The notes beneath the pieces are model-generated. The model saw only the letters and a list, made by a program, of their open reading frames with translations. It did no database searches and had not been told where the DNA came from. A stretch of DNA of 44,140 nt from Oscillospiraceae bacterium (GTDB lineage Bacteria > Bacillota > Clostridia > Oscillospirales > Ruminococcaceae). How positions within the stretch are numbered: the first letter of the stretch is position 1; the number at the start of each line of letters is the position of its first letter. Both the position numbers and the translations under genes were made by a program. Below are positions 31,864-39,520 of the stretch, in pieces. The stretch spans positions 1 to 44,140 of the forward strand of contig JAGBAZ010000063.1 of assembly GCA_018110905.1 (NCBI GenBank), written 5' to 3'.

Positions 31864-32663
31864 TAAAACTTATTGACGATTTAAGTCTTCTCGAAGGGCT
31901 TTCGGAAAAGGAACCCTATTTCGGGTGCCTTTTCCGCTGTGCGGCTGAATCATTTTCTGATGATCCGGAACTTTTGAGCATCTGGATCGAAGTTGACGAG
32001 CACGGAAACGCCCATTCCTTTCTCAACGCCGGCACGGACTATCTTATGCTTTTTTCCCCCTATGGAATCCCGGGTTTTGAAACGGTTCTTTTTGTAACGA
32101 ATCTTATTTCGCAAGGAAATATCGAACATATCGAGTGTGATGAAAATTCTCTTGGCGTGCTCAAAAATCTTTTTGATTTTGAAACCGAGGAAGCTGTTCA
32201 GATGTTTGCGGAAAACCGCATAGATATACCGAAAAACGGATTTGCGGTCAAAGATTTTGAAAACTTTGATGACGGTTGGAAAGTGACCGAAACCGCATTT
32301 GGAAAAGAAACCGATTCCGTAAAGGATTTTTGGAAACTTAAAATGGTCAGGGGCGTGCTCAAAAAGCAAAGCACCCTTTTCACTCTTTATAACGGCGAAG
32401 CGGTTTCCACCGCCTGCATAAGAGGAAGAACGGAAAAATCCGGCGCCATAACCTCCGTTGTCACTGTTCCGGAACACCGCAACAAAGGATATGCTTCATA
32501 TCTGACTGCTCTTTGCACCAATATGCTCATTGACGAGCACCGTACCCCCTGGCTTGTTCCGGCAAATCCGGAAGTTCAGAAAATGTATGAAAAACTCGGC
32601 TTCAAAGCCGCAAAAAAATATTACTATCTTTATAACATCAAGGAAAAGGAAGACAAAAAATGA
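31860..32663 (+). CDS. GNAT-family acetyltransferase with extra N-terminal domain
   Basis: A 267-aa protein. The C-terminal half (about 135-260) is a GNAT domain, with the acetyl-CoA pyrophosphate loop VTVPEHRNKGYASYLTALC (about 201-219) and the closing NPEVQKMYEKLGFK. The N-terminal 130 residues form a separate alpha/beta domain, possibly a degenerate second GNAT. The acceptor is unknown. Overlaps of 4 bp with both neighbours make it an integral part of the peptidase-PLP operon; acetylation of peptides or amino acids is a reasonable guess only. Confidence 0.85.
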   Translation: MIKLIDDLSLLEGLSEKEPYFGCLFRCAAESFSDDPELLSIWIEVDEHGNAHSFLNAGTDYLMLFSPYGIPGFETVLFVTNLISQGNIEHIECDENSLGVLKNLFDFETEEAVQMFAENRIDIPKNGFAVKDFENFDDGWKVTETAFGKETDSVKDFWKLKMVRGVLKKQSTLFTLYNGEAVSTACIRGRTEKSGAITSVVTVPEHRNKGYASYLTALCTNMLIDEHRTPWLVPANPEVQKMYEKLGFKAAKKYYYLYNIKEKEDKK

Positions 32664-33919
32664 GCGATTTTTTCAAAATTGACGGCCGCCTTCTTGAAAT
32701 TGCGGAAAAGGCCGAAGCGGATTGCCAAAAGCCCTTCGCAAGAATCGGCGAAATTGAAACTTACAACAACGAAAAAGTTCTTCGTGCTTTTATTGATAAC
32801 AGAGTGAGCGAAAGCCTTTTTGCAGGTTCCTCCGGTTACGGTTACGATGACCGCGGCCGCGAGATACTCGACCAGGTATGGAGCCAGATTTTCGGGACCG
32901 AGGATTCCATGGTACGCCATAACTTTATGAGCGGAACCCACGCCATTGCAACCGCGCTTTTCGGCGTTCTTCGTCCCGGGGACAAAATGGTTTCCCTCAC
33001 CGGAACTCCCTATGATACTCTCAACGGAGTTATCCACGGCGAAGGAGTTGGTTCTCTTAAAGAATTCGGTGTAATTTATGACGAACTTCCTCTTCTTTCT
33101 GACGGAAGCGTTGATTACGAAGGAATTCCCGAAGCCGTCAAAGGCGCAAAAATGGCTTATATCCAGCGTTCCCGCGGATATTCCACAAGACCCAGCCTTA
33201 CAATCGAGGTCATCAAAAAGATTTTTGATATCGTTCACGAAGCAAATCCTTCCGCCGTCTGCGTCTGCGACAACTGCTACGGCGAATTTGTTGATAAGCT
33301 TGAACCCACCCAGGTCGGCGCCGACCTTATCATCGGTTCCCTTATCAAAAACCCCGGCGCAGGAATTGCACACACCGGCGGTTACATAACCGGTAAACAC
33401 GAATTTGTTGAGCTTTGCGCCCACCGCCTTTCTGCTCCCGGAGTCGGAAGAGAAGTTGGCTGCACACTTAACGAACTCCGCCCCATGTATCAGGGACTTT
33501 TCTTCTCCCCCACCGTAACTGCTTCCGCAGTTAAAACCGCTGTTTTTGCAAGCCGTTTCTTCGAACTTTGCGGATTCGAGGCCGATCCCGGTTTTGATGA
33601 CCCCAGAACCGATATCATCGAAACCATTGCTCTCAAAACTCCGGAAGCACTCTGTGCTTTCTGCCGCGGAATCCAGAGTGGTTCCCCCATCGACGCTTAC
33701 GTAACTCCGGAACCCTGGGATATGCCCGGTTACGACAGCCAGGTAATCATGGCTGCAGGCGCATTCAACCTTGGTGCTTCCGTTGAACTTTCCGCAGATG
33801 CTCCCCTTCGCGAACCCTATTCCGTATGGATGCAGGGCGGACTTACCTATCCCACCGCAAAAATGGGCGTTATGCTTGCGGCGCAGTCCATGATGAACGA
33901 AGGACTTCTTAACCTTTGA
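32660..33919 (+). CDS. Methionine gamma-lyase-like PLP protein (Alr/YnbB family)
   Basis: A 419-aa fold-type I PLP enzyme of the family first called aluminium resistance protein, now methionine gamma-lyase family protein. Clear blocks are FAGSSGYGYDDRGRE (about 55-69), RHNFMSGTHAIATALFG, VCVCDNCYGEFVDK (cofactor-binding Asp), and the PLP lysine in GSLIKNPGAGIAHTGGY (about 230-246). Family members are believed to cleave or rearrange sulfur amino acids; the reaction of this subgroup is not firmly known. It is the last gene of the M42-M42-GNAT-PLP operon. No hairpin follows; the -35 box of the next promoter starts at the first base after the stop. Confidence 0.9.
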   Translation: MSDFFKIDGRLLEIAEKAEADCQKPFARIGEIETYNNEKVLRAFIDNRVSESLFAGSSGYGYDDRGREILDQVWSQIFGTEDSMVRHNFMSGTHAIATALFGVLRPGDKMVSLTGTPYDTLNGVIHGEGVGSLKEFGVIYDELPLLSDGSVDYEGIPEAVKGAKMAYIQRSRGYSTRPSLTIEVIKKIFDIVHEANPSAVCVCDNCYGEFVDKLEPTQVGADLIIGSLIKNPGAGIAHTGGYITGKHEFVELCAHRLSAPGVGREVGCTLNELRPMYQGLFFSPTVTASAVKTAVFASRFFELCGFEADPGFDDPRTDIIETIALKTPEALCAFCRGIQSGSPIDAYVTPEPWDMPGYDSQVIMAAGAFNLGASVELSADAPLREPYSVWMQGGLTYPTAKMGVMLAAQSMMNEGLLNL

Positions 33920-33948
33920 TTGACAGCAGCGGAGAATTGGTGTAAACT
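33920..33948 (+). promoter_or_regulatory. Promoter, probably the original tRNA-Leu promoter
   Basis: TTGACA (33920-33925), a 17-bp spacer, then TAAACT (33943-33948). The -35 box begins directly after the stop codon of the PLP gene. The next feature downstream is the inverted-repeat element, and then tRNA-Leu. Confidence 0.72.
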
Positions 33949-33961
33949 AATATGGTTTTCA

Positions 33962-34387
33962 AATGCATAATGCATATTTCACAGTGCATAATTGAGGTAC
34001 CTTATGGAAAACAATGTTTCTGCAGATAAAAGTTTCAAATTTGCGGTAAAGGTTGTAAATTTATATAAATTTCTTGCCGAAAACAAAAAGGAATTTATTC
34101 TTTCGAAGCAAATTTTAAAAAGCGGAACCAGCATAGGTACCAATATTTCAGAAGCTCAGCGTGCGCAAAGCAAAGCCGACTTTATTTCAAAAATGAGTAT
34201 AGCTTTAAAAGAAGCAAACGAAACCGAATATTGGCTTCGTCTTTTATATGAAACTCAATATATAGGCAAACCCCAATTTGAAATTTTGCATAACGATTTA
34301 TCTGAAATTATAAAAATTCTCATGGCAATTTGTAAAACCTCCAACCAAAATAAATAATTCTGCATTTTGCAATATGCATTTTGCATT
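33962..34387 (+). mobile_element. 426-bp element with 32-bp inverted repeats carrying a four-helix-bundle gene
   Basis: The left repeat 33962-33993 and the right repeat 34356-34387 match in about 27 of 32 positions in inverted orientation (core AATGCA-AATGCATATT). They bracket exactly one gene: the left repeat ends where the ribosome binding site begins, and the right repeat starts at the second base of the stop codon. No target-site duplication is obvious. There is no transposase, so if it moves it is mobilised in trans. Confidence 0.65.
34004..34357 (+). CDS. Four-helix-bundle protein (23S rRNA intervening-sequence / bIVP family)
   Basis: A 117-aa all-helical protein of the S23/IVP family, first found inside intervening sequences of 23S rRNA genes and related to the Avd protein of diversity-generating retroelements. 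Typical blocks are FKFAVKVVNLYKFLAENKKEF, LSKQILKSGTSIGTNISEAQ (about 38-57) and FISKMSIALKEANETEYWL. These proteins form pentameric barrels and are basic, and nucleic-acid binding is suspected. I chose ATG at 34004 with GAGG 6 nt upstream over an in-frame TTG at 33992. It lies within the inverted repeats of a small element, immediately 5' of tRNA-Leu. Confidence 0.9.
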   Translation: MENNVSADKSFKFAVKVVNLYKFLAENKKEFILSKQILKSGTSIGTNISEAQRAQSKADFISKMSIALKEANETEYWLRLLYETQYIGKPQFEILHNDLSEIIKILMAICKTSNQNK

Positions 34388-34397
34388 ATTAATTTTT

Positions 34398-34480
34398 GCG
34401 CCTGTGGCGGAATTGGCAGACGCGCCAGACTTAGGATCTGGTGTTAACACGTGCGGGTTCGACCCCTGTCAGGCGCACCA
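34398..34480 (+). tRNA. tRNA-Leu (anticodon TAG)
   Basis: The acceptor GCGCCTG pairs with CAGGCGC and CCA is encoded. The D-arm is GTGGCGGAATTGGCAGACGC. The anticodon stem-loop CCAGACTTAGGATCTGG has TAG at 34-36. A class II variable arm (TGTTAACACG) and the T-arm GGGTTCGACCCC are present. It reads CUA/CUG-type leucine codons. No promoter lies in the 10 bp between the four-helix-bundle element and the tRNA. Confidence 0.95.
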
Positions 34481-34482
34481 CA

Positions 34483-34519
34483 CCGCCGCGATTTTTATAT
34501 CGCGGCGGATTTTTGTTTT
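34483..34519 (+). terminator. Terminator of tRNA-Leu
   Basis: CCGCCGCGAT and ATCGCGGCGG form a 10-bp stem, followed by TTTTTGTTTT. It begins two bases after the CCA end. Confidence 0.9.
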
Positions 34520-34532
34520 AAGGAAGAATTCT

Positions 34533-35432
34533 ATGGACAAAGCAACAAAAGCAACCCTTGCTGCCCTTTTGGGTTACAGCATTTTCGGTTTCAGTTTTCT
34601 TTTTTCAAAAACCGCCCTTGGTTTCGCAAGCCCATTTTTGCTTCTTGCGGTGCGTTTTTTTATTGCATTCATTGCTCTGAATGCCGTTCTTATTTTCGGA
34701 AAGAAAAAATTTTCACTTAAAGGAAAGCCCGTTGCAAACCTTTTGTTGCTCGGTCTTATCCAACCGGTCTGTTATTTTATTTTTGAAACTTACGGAATAA
34801 ATTCAACCTCTGCGGCTTTTTCCGGCGTTATGATAGGAATGGTCCCGGTGGTCGGGCTTATCTTCGGAATTTTGTTCCTTCGCGAAAAATGCAGCCTTCT
34901 TCAGGGGTTATGCACCGTTTTTTCGGTTTTCGGAGTTTATCTTACAACTTCCGGAGGTTTTGGAAATGTTTCCGCAAAGGGATTTCTGCTGCTTTTCGGT
35001 GCGGTTGTTTCCGCGGCACTTTTTACAATTTTAAGCCGCAAAATTTCAAAGGATTTTTCGGCTTTTGAGCGCACCTACGTTATGTTTCTTCTTGGTTCGG
35101 CGGTTTTTATTCCGGTTGCGTTTTTCGAAGGGCAAAATGATTTTTCTGCAATGCTTAAACCTTTTTCCGAACCGATGTTCTGGATTTCGGTCATTTATCT
35201 TGCGATAATTTCTTCCGTCTGTGCGTTTCTTCTTATAAATTCCGCTCTTAACCATATTCCGGCAGGAAGGGCGCTTATCTTTTCAAATTTCACAACGGTA
35301 ATTTCCGTTCTTGCGGGAATTTTTATTATGGGTGACAGTTTTTCCGGAATTCAGCTTTTTGGAATTCTGATAATTACGATTTCAGTTTTCGGAGTTTCGT
35401 ATAACGGCAAAAATAAAAAACACACAGCCTGA
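34533..35432 (+). CDS. EamA/DMT-family transporter (10-helix)
   Basis: A 299-aa membrane protein with two EamA halves and about ten helices. Visible elements are the first helix LAALLGYSIFGFSFLFSKTA, the half-end motifs ALNAVLIFGKKK and FGILFLREKCSLLQGLCTVF, and the second-half pattern YLAIISSVCAFLLINSALNH, ending ILAGIFIMGDSFSGIQL-like. Members export amino acids, nucleotides or other metabolites; the substrate is unknown. I chose ATG at 34533 with AAGGAAG upstream; any longer in-frame start would pass through tRNA-Leu. The last codons (His-Thr-Ala-stop) lie in the terminator stem and loop. Confidence 0.88.
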   Translation: MDKATKATLAALLGYSIFGFSFLFSKTALGFASPFLLLAVRFFIAFIALNAVLIFGKKKFSLKGKPVANLLLLGLIQPVCYFIFETYGINSTSAAFSGVMIGMVPVVGLIFGILFLREKCSLLQGLCTVFSVFGVYLTTSGGFGNVSAKGFLLLFGAVVSAALFTILSRKISKDFSAFERTYVMFLLGSAVFIPVAFFEGQNDFSAMLKPFSEPMFWISVIYLAIISSVCAFLLINSALNHIPAGRALIFSNFTTVISVLAGIFIMGDSFSGIQLFGILIITISVFGVSYNGKNKKHTA

Positions 35433-35452
35433 ATGGCTGTGTGTTTTTTTAT
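35413..35452. terminator. Bidirectional terminator between the EamA gene and udp
   Basis: AACACACAGCC (35419-35429) pairs with GGCTGTGTGTT around TGAAT, with A and T runs outside. The TGA of the EamA gene is in the loop. Confidence 0.92.
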
Positions 35453-35462
35453 TTATTCAGTT

Positions 35463-36242
35463 TTATTTTTCTTTATCTTCTTTGATGAGTTTTCTGATTG
35501 CTTCAACGGCAACGGTGATTGCACCTTCGGTTTCATGGACAATGGGGTTTTCCATTCCGAGAGCGTTGCGTTCCTGGTTGCCCACAACAAGAAAAGTTGA
35601 ACCGCAGCGAACTCCAAGATGGCTTGCAACAATGAACAAAGCAGCGGATTCCATTTCGGAAGCTTTTGTTCCAAGGCGCTTCCATGCTTCCCATTTGTTC
35701 ATAAGTTCATAACTTACCGGCATTCTTTCAGGTTCATGCTGTCCGTAAAAAGCGTCTTTACATTGAACAACGCCGGTGTGATAAGTGTATCCAAGTTTTT
35801 TGCATGCGCTTACAAGGGCATTTGCAACTTCAAGGTTTGCAACTGCGGGGAATTCTATCGGGGCATATTCTTTGCTTGTGCCTTCCATTCTTATCGCGCC
35901 GGTTGCAACAACAACGTCGCCGCCTTTTACATCAAGGTCGATTCCGCCGCAGGTTCCTATGCGGATAAAGGTATCTGCGCCGCAAAGAACAAGTTCTTCC
36001 ATGGCGATGGAAGCAGAAGGACCGCCGATTCCGGTGGAGGTTACGCTTACTTTTTCTCCGTCAAGATAGCCGGTATATGTAACATATTCGCGGCTGTCGG
36101 CAACAAGAACCGGGTTATCAAAATGCTTTGCAATTTTTTCGCATCTTTTGGGGTCGCCGGGAAGAATAACATAGCGTCCGACGTCACCGGGTCTTATCTG
36201 TAAATGGTACTGAAGTCCAACTTCTCCGGAATAATTCTGCAT
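35463..36242 (-). CDS. udp: Uridine phosphorylase
   Basis: A 259-aa member of nucleoside phosphorylase family I. It splits uridine with phosphate into uracil and ribose 1-phosphate. Visible are the phosphate-binding [13 protein letters not shown] (about 30-42), [15 protein letters not shown] (about 70-84), [20 protein letters not shown] and the ribose-binding SEMESAALF (about 195-203). Length and the QCKDAFYG pattern favour a uridine over a purine substrate. ATG at 36242 with GGAG upstream. The ribose 1-phosphate would be used by DeoB, encoded at 23.7-24.9 kb. Cytosolic. Confidence 0.9.
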   Translation of the reverse strand: MQNYSGEVGLQYHLQIRPGDVGRYVILPGDPKRCEKIAKHFDNPVLVADSREYVTYTGYLDGEKVSVTSTGIGGPSASIAMEELVLCGADTFIRIGTCGGIDLDVKGGDVVVATGAIRMEGTSKEYAPIEFPAVANLEVANALVSACKKLGYTYHTGVVQCKDAFYGQHEPERMPVSYELMNKWEAWKRLGTKASEMESAALFIVASHLGVRCGSTFLVVGNQERNALGMENPIVHETEGAITVAVEAIRKLIKEDKEK

Positions 36243-36284
36243 GAAAATTCTCCTTTCATTTTAGCGCATTAATTTACATAATAT

Positions 36285-36313
36285 ATTATAATATTCATTC
36301 AAAACTTTATCAA
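36285..36313 (-). promoter_or_regulatory. Promoter of udp
   Basis: On the minus strand, TTGATA (36308-36313), a 17-bp spacer, then TATAAT (36285-36290). This is 42 bp before the udp start. Confidence 0.72.
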
Positions 36314-36405
36314 CCAATTTTTCATCATCTTTTCCGAACAGACATTTTTTTCAAAAAAACTGTCCTTTTATCCAAAAAATGCGCTTATAATTTGTGTAAA
36401 ACGCC

Positions 36406-36434
36406 TTGATTTTATCATAAAATGTTTATATAAT
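36406..36434 (+). promoter_or_regulatory. Promoter of the HAD hydrolase gene
   Basis: TTGATT (36406-36411), a 17-bp spacer, then TATAAT (36429-36434). This is 42 bp before the ATG. Confidence 0.72.
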
Positions 36435-36476
36435 ATAAAAGACAGCGAAATTTATCTCTATATTAAGGAGTTTTAT

Positions 36477-37262
36477 ATGATCAATTTTAAAGAAATCAAA
36501 GGCTTCATCTGCGATATGGATGGAGTTATCTACCGCGGAAACCAGATTATTCCCGGTGTCCGCGAATTTATCGACTGGCTTCATAGCGAAAACAAAAAAT
36601 TTCTTTTTCTTACCAACAACAGCTGCTATACCCCCCGCGAGCTTCAGCAGAAACTTGCGAGAATGGGCCTTGATGTTTCCGAAGACCATTTTTACACAAG
36701 CGCACTTGCAACCGCCGCTTTTCTTAAAGAACAGGCTCCCGGCTGCAGCGTTTATGCCATCGGCGAAGCGGCACTTTTCAATGCTCTTTATGATGCGGGA
36801 ATCACCATGAATGACATCAACCCGGATTACGTTGTAGTCGGCGAAGGAAAAACCTATTCTTTCGATACCATCACCAAAGCGGCTAACCTCGTTCGCGGCG
36901 GCGCAAAACTTATCGGAACAAACTCCGATATTTCCGCACCCATTGAAAACGGAATCATGCCTGCCTGCGGCGCCCTTGTTGCACCTATTGAAATTGCAAC
37001 TGGAAAAAAGGCTTATTTCTGCGGAAAGCCGAACCCCCTTATGATGAGGACCGGTCTTCGCCTTCTTGACTGCCATTCCAACGAAGCGGTCATGGTCGGC
37101 GACAGAATGGATACCGACGTTATCTCCGGACTTGAATCCGGCATGAAAACCGTTCTTGTTCTTTCCGGCGCTTCCACCGAAGAAACCCCGAAAACTTACG
37201 GTTACCGCCCTTCCGCAATCCTTGAAAACGTGGGCTGTATTCCGAAAGAAGCCGCAAAATAA
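36477..37262 (+). CDS. HAD-IIA family phosphatase (NagD-like)
   Basis: A 261-aa haloacid-dehalogenase hydrolase. Motif I is ICDMDGVIYRG (about 11-21, nucleophile Asp), motif II is LFLTNNS (about 42-48), the C2B cap spans about 75-180, motif III includes GKPNPLMMRTGLRLL, and motif IV is MVGDRMDTDV (about 205-214). NagD-type members dephosphorylate nucleotides, sugar phosphates or damaged metabolites; this one could be a nucleotide or 4-nitrophenylphosphatase-like enzyme. ATG at 36477 with AAGGAG upstream. A single gene, divergent from udp. Cytosolic. Confidence 0.92.
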   Translation: MINFKEIKGFICDMDGVIYRGNQIIPGVREFIDWLHSENKKFLFLTNNSCYTPRELQQKLARMGLDVSEDHFYTSALATAAFLKEQAPGCSVYAIGEAALFNALYDAGITMNDINPDYVVVGEGKTYSFDTITKAANLVRGGAKLIGTNSDISAPIENGIMPACGALVAPIEIATGKKAYFCGKPNPLMMRTGLRLLDCHSNEAVMVGDRMDTDVISGLESGMKTVLVLSGASTEETPKTYGYRPSAILENVGCIPKEAAK

Positions 37263-37267
37263 AAAAA

Positions 37268-37299
37268 CAAAAAAAGCCCGCCAAAAGCGGGCGTTTTTT
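37268..37299 (+). terminator. Terminator of the HAD gene
   Basis: GCCCGC (37276-37281), a CAAAA loop, GCGGGC (37287-37292), then six T. Confidence 0.88.
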
Positions 37300-37313
37300 G
37301 TCCAAAATTCATA

Positions 37314-37341
37314 TTGACTGCCAGTTTCAGAATGATATAAT
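37314..37341 (+). promoter_or_regulatory. Promoter of the second EamA gene
   Basis: TTGACT (37314-37319), a 16-bp spacer, then TATAAT (37336-37341). This is 40 bp before the ATG. Confidence 0.75.
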
Positions 37342-37381
37342 AAAAGCTGAAATTTTCAGTAGGCAAAGGAGGGATTTCTTT

Positions 37382-38245
37382 ATGTGGATTTTTTCGGCGA
37401 TCGGCTCGGCTTTTTTCGCCGGACTCACTTCGATCCTTGCAAAATGCGGAATCCGCAAAACGGATTCCGACGTTGCCACCGCGATCCGTACAGGGGTCGT
37501 TCTTGTTTTTTCCTGGATAATGGTTTTTGTTTCCGGTTCCTTCGGAACGATTTTTGAAATAAGCCCGAAATCTTTTCTTTTTCTTGCCCTTTCCGGAATC
37601 GCAACAGGTGCTTCCTGGATTTGCTATTTCAAGGCGCTTTCCATGGGCGATGTCAACAAGGTTGTTCCGATCGATAAATCCAGCACCGTTCTTACGGTAA
37701 TTCTTGCCATATTTTTCTTCGGTGAAACGGAAAATCTTCTTATAAAGCTCGTTTGCACGACCGTTCTTGCCTTCGGAATTTTTCTTATGATTGAAAAGAA
37801 AGATTATTCCGGCGAAAGCAAAAAAGGCTGGATGCTTTATGCGGTTCTTTCCGCGGTTTTTGCCGCGGCAACTTCAATTCTTGCGAAAATCGGAATTGAC
37901 GGTGTGGAATCCAACCTTGGGACCGCCCTCAGAACAATTATTGTTCTTGCAATGGCCTGGGCGGTTGTTTTTATGAAGGGTAAGCAAAAAGAAATAAAAT
38001 CCATCGATAAAAGAGAACTTGGGTTCATCTGCCTTTCCGGAATTGCAACCGGCGCTTCCTGGCTTTGTTATTATTATGCAATTCAAAACGGCGTTGTAAG
38101 CATTGTTGTTCCCATTGACAAACTGAGTATTCTTGCTGCGGTGGCTTTTTCTTATTTTGTTTTCGGCGAAAAACTTTCGAAAAAAGGCGGGGCCGGACTT
38201 TTTCTTATGTCTGCTGCTACTGTTGCAATGGCGATTTTCGGCTGA
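37382..38245 (+). CDS. EamA-family transporter with near-identical halves
   Basis: A 287-aa membrane protein with about ten helices in two clearly duplicated halves. AFFAGLTSILAKCGI and AVFAAATSILAKIGI match. So do LSGIATGASWICYFKAL and LSGIATGASWLCYYYAI, and so does VVPIDKSSTVL against VVPIDKLSILA. The conserved PIDK and GASW motifs fit the EamA subgroup of putative small-molecule exporters. The substrate is unknown. ATG at 37382 with AAAGGAGGG upstream; an in-frame start further up lies before the promoter and is not used. A single gene. Confidence 0.88.
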   Translation: MWIFSAIGSAFFAGLTSILAKCGIRKTDSDVATAIRTGVVLVFSWIMVFVSGSFGTIFEISPKSFLFLALSGIATGASWICYFKALSMGDVNKVVPIDKSSTVLTVILAIFFFGETENLLIKLVCTTVLAFGIFLMIEKKDYSGESKKGWMLYAVLSAVFAAATSILAKIGIDGVESNLGTALRTIIVLAMAWAVVFMKGKQKEIKSIDKRELGFICLSGIATGASWLCYYYAIQNGVVSIVVPIDKLSILAAVAFSYFVFGEKLSKKGGAGLFLMSAATVAMAIFG

Positions 38246-38354
38246 ATTTTCATATCGCTCCATTAAATTTTATAACATATTTTATTATAAATTCCTCAAA
38301 ATTTTCACCGAAAATGCAAATTTTGTGTATTTATACATTTTGTTTTGTATATTC

Positions 38355-38383
38355 AAAATCCGGCCGAACAGCCGGATTTTTTT
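38355..38383 (+). terminator. Terminator of the second EamA gene
   Basis: AATCCGGC, a CGAACA loop, GCCGGATT, then T-run. It is 110 bp after the stop. Confidence 0.88.
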
Positions 38384-38470
38384 GATTTTTCAATGAAATA
38401 TGACGTTTATCTATGCAATTTTAACAAAACACACGGCGGAGTGTTGATTGTTATGGTCAAAAAGTAGAAA

Positions 38471-38515
38471 CGAATAAATATTCATAAAACAGGGTTGACA
38501 ATGAATAATTATGCG
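38471..38515. promoter_or_regulatory. Two ArgR-box-like sites
   Basis: Site 1 (38471-38484), read on the minus strand as TGAATATTTATTCG, matches the ARG-box consensus TGAATWWWWATTCA in 13 of 14 positions. Site 2 (38502-38515), TGAATAATTATGCG, is a weaker match of about 12 and lies between the -35 and -10 boxes. Their centres are 31 bp apart, about three helical turns. Arginine-dependent repression of the ABC operon is inferred. Confidence 0.5.
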
Positions 38516-38523
38516 TGTATAAT
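38495..38523 (+). promoter_or_regulatory. Consensus promoter of the amino-acid ABC operon
   Basis: TTGACA (38495-38500), a 17-bp spacer, then TATAAT (38518-38523). A perfect match, so strong unless repressed. Confidence 0.85.
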
Positions 38524-38586
38524 ACGGACATAGCCAATGATCAATGACTTCAAAATTTAAATTTCTAAATTAGTGAGGTAATTAAA

Positions 38587-39429
38587 ATGAAAAAAATCGT
38601 ATCCCTTATCCTTGTTGCTTGCATGCTCTTCGCATTCGCCGGCTGCGGCGCTTCCGGCAAAGAAGTTCTTAAAGTTGCTCTTTCCCCCGACTTTGCTCCG
38701 ATGGAATTTGTTGATGTTTCCAAATCCGGCCAGGATTCCTACGTTGGCTTCGACGTAACCCTTGCAAACTTCATCGCCGATGAACTTGGCATGGAACTCG
38801 AAATCGTTCCCATGAGCTTCAACGCATGCCAGGTTGCAGTTGAAACCAAATCCGTTGATATGTCCATCTCCGGTTTCTCCTGGACCGAACAGCGTGCCGA
38901 AAACTATAACCTTTCCGATTATTACTACGCAGGCGATAACGAAACCGAACAGGTTATCGTAACCACCAAAGAAAACGAAGGCAAATTCACCACCGCTGCT
39001 GATTTCTCCGACCTTAAAGTTGCAGCACAGACCGCTTCTCTCCAGCTTGACCTTTGCAAATCCCAGCTTCCCGAAGATTGCGAAATCGTTGAAGTAGGCG
39101 ACCTTACCACCGCATTCCTTCAGCTTAAAAACGGTGACTTCGATGCTCTTGCACTTGCAACCGGCAACGCAGAAGTTTTCATTGCAAACAACCCTAACGA
39201 CGTTGCAATGTCCGGCTTCATTTTCGAAGTTGACCCCAAATATACCGCAAACGTAATCCTTCTCAACAAAGATTCCGATGATCTTCTTGCAAAAGTTAAC
39301 GAAATCCTTGCAAAAGCTTATGAAAACGGTTATTATGACGTTTGGTATGAAGAAGCTCTTGCACTTGCAGAAGGCGAAAACGCAGCAGACGTTTCTTACG
39401 ACGACGAAGGTAACGTTGCAAACGGCTGA
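38587..39429 (+). CDS. Amino-acid ABC transporter substrate-binding lipoprotein
   Basis: A 280-aa extracellular solute-binding protein of family 3. The lipoprotein signal has Cys20 in FAGC. The mature fold begins LKVALSPDFAPMEF, and lobe motifs VGFDVTLANFIADELGMELE (about 58-77), SISGFSWTEQRAENYNLSDYY, and the hinge strand LKVAAQTASLQLDL are typical of polar amino-acid binders. The acidic tail after residue 262 is low in complexity. The ligand is uncertain; ArgR-like sites upstream point to arginine or a related basic amino acid. Codon use is extremely biased (CTT, GCA, GAA), suggesting high expression. GTGAGG precedes the ATG. Confidence 0.93.
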   Translation: MKKIVSLILVACMLFAFAGCGASGKEVLKVALSPDFAPMEFVDVSKSGQDSYVGFDVTLANFIADELGMELEIVPMSFNACQVAVETKSVDMSISGFSWTEQRAENYNLSDYYYAGDNETEQVIVTTKENEGKFTTAADFSDLKVAAQTASLQLDLCKSQLPEDCEIVEVGDLTTAFLQLKNGDFDALALATGNAEVFIANNPNDVAMSGFIFEVDPKYTANVILLNKDSDDLLAKVNEILAKAYENGYYDVWYEEALALAEGENAADVSYDDEGNVANG

Positions 39430-39448
39430 TATCAACCATAATTTAAAA

Positions 39449-39485
39449 CAAGCAGGGCAGGAAAATTCTTCCCGCCCTGCTTTTC
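39449..39485 (+). terminator. Intra-operon hairpin after the binding-protein gene
   Basis: AGCAGGGC and GCCCTGCT with an inner AGG/CCC-type extension, followed by TTTTCC. Probably a partial terminator or 3'-end stabiliser that keeps binding-protein mRNA in excess over the permease genes. Confidence 0.7.
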
Positions 39486-39520
39486 CGCTTAAATAAACCC
39501 CATGGAGGTACATAATTCTG

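Larger units (their letters stand above)
38246..38586 (+). other. 341-bp regulatory intergenic region before the amino-acid ABC operon
   Basis: AT-rich and with no gene on either strand that I can support. It contains a terminator (38355-38383), two ArgR-box-like dyads (38471-38484 and 38502-38515), a consensus promoter (38495-38523) and a leader of about 60 nt with GTGAGG before the ATG at 38587. Confidence 0.7.

Noticed and set aside
34374..34532. N-terminal extension of the EamA transporter reading through tRNA-Leu
   Set aside because: The stretch with AELADAPDLGSG is the well-known false translation of a tRNA-Leu gene. The true start at 34533 has a ribosome binding site.
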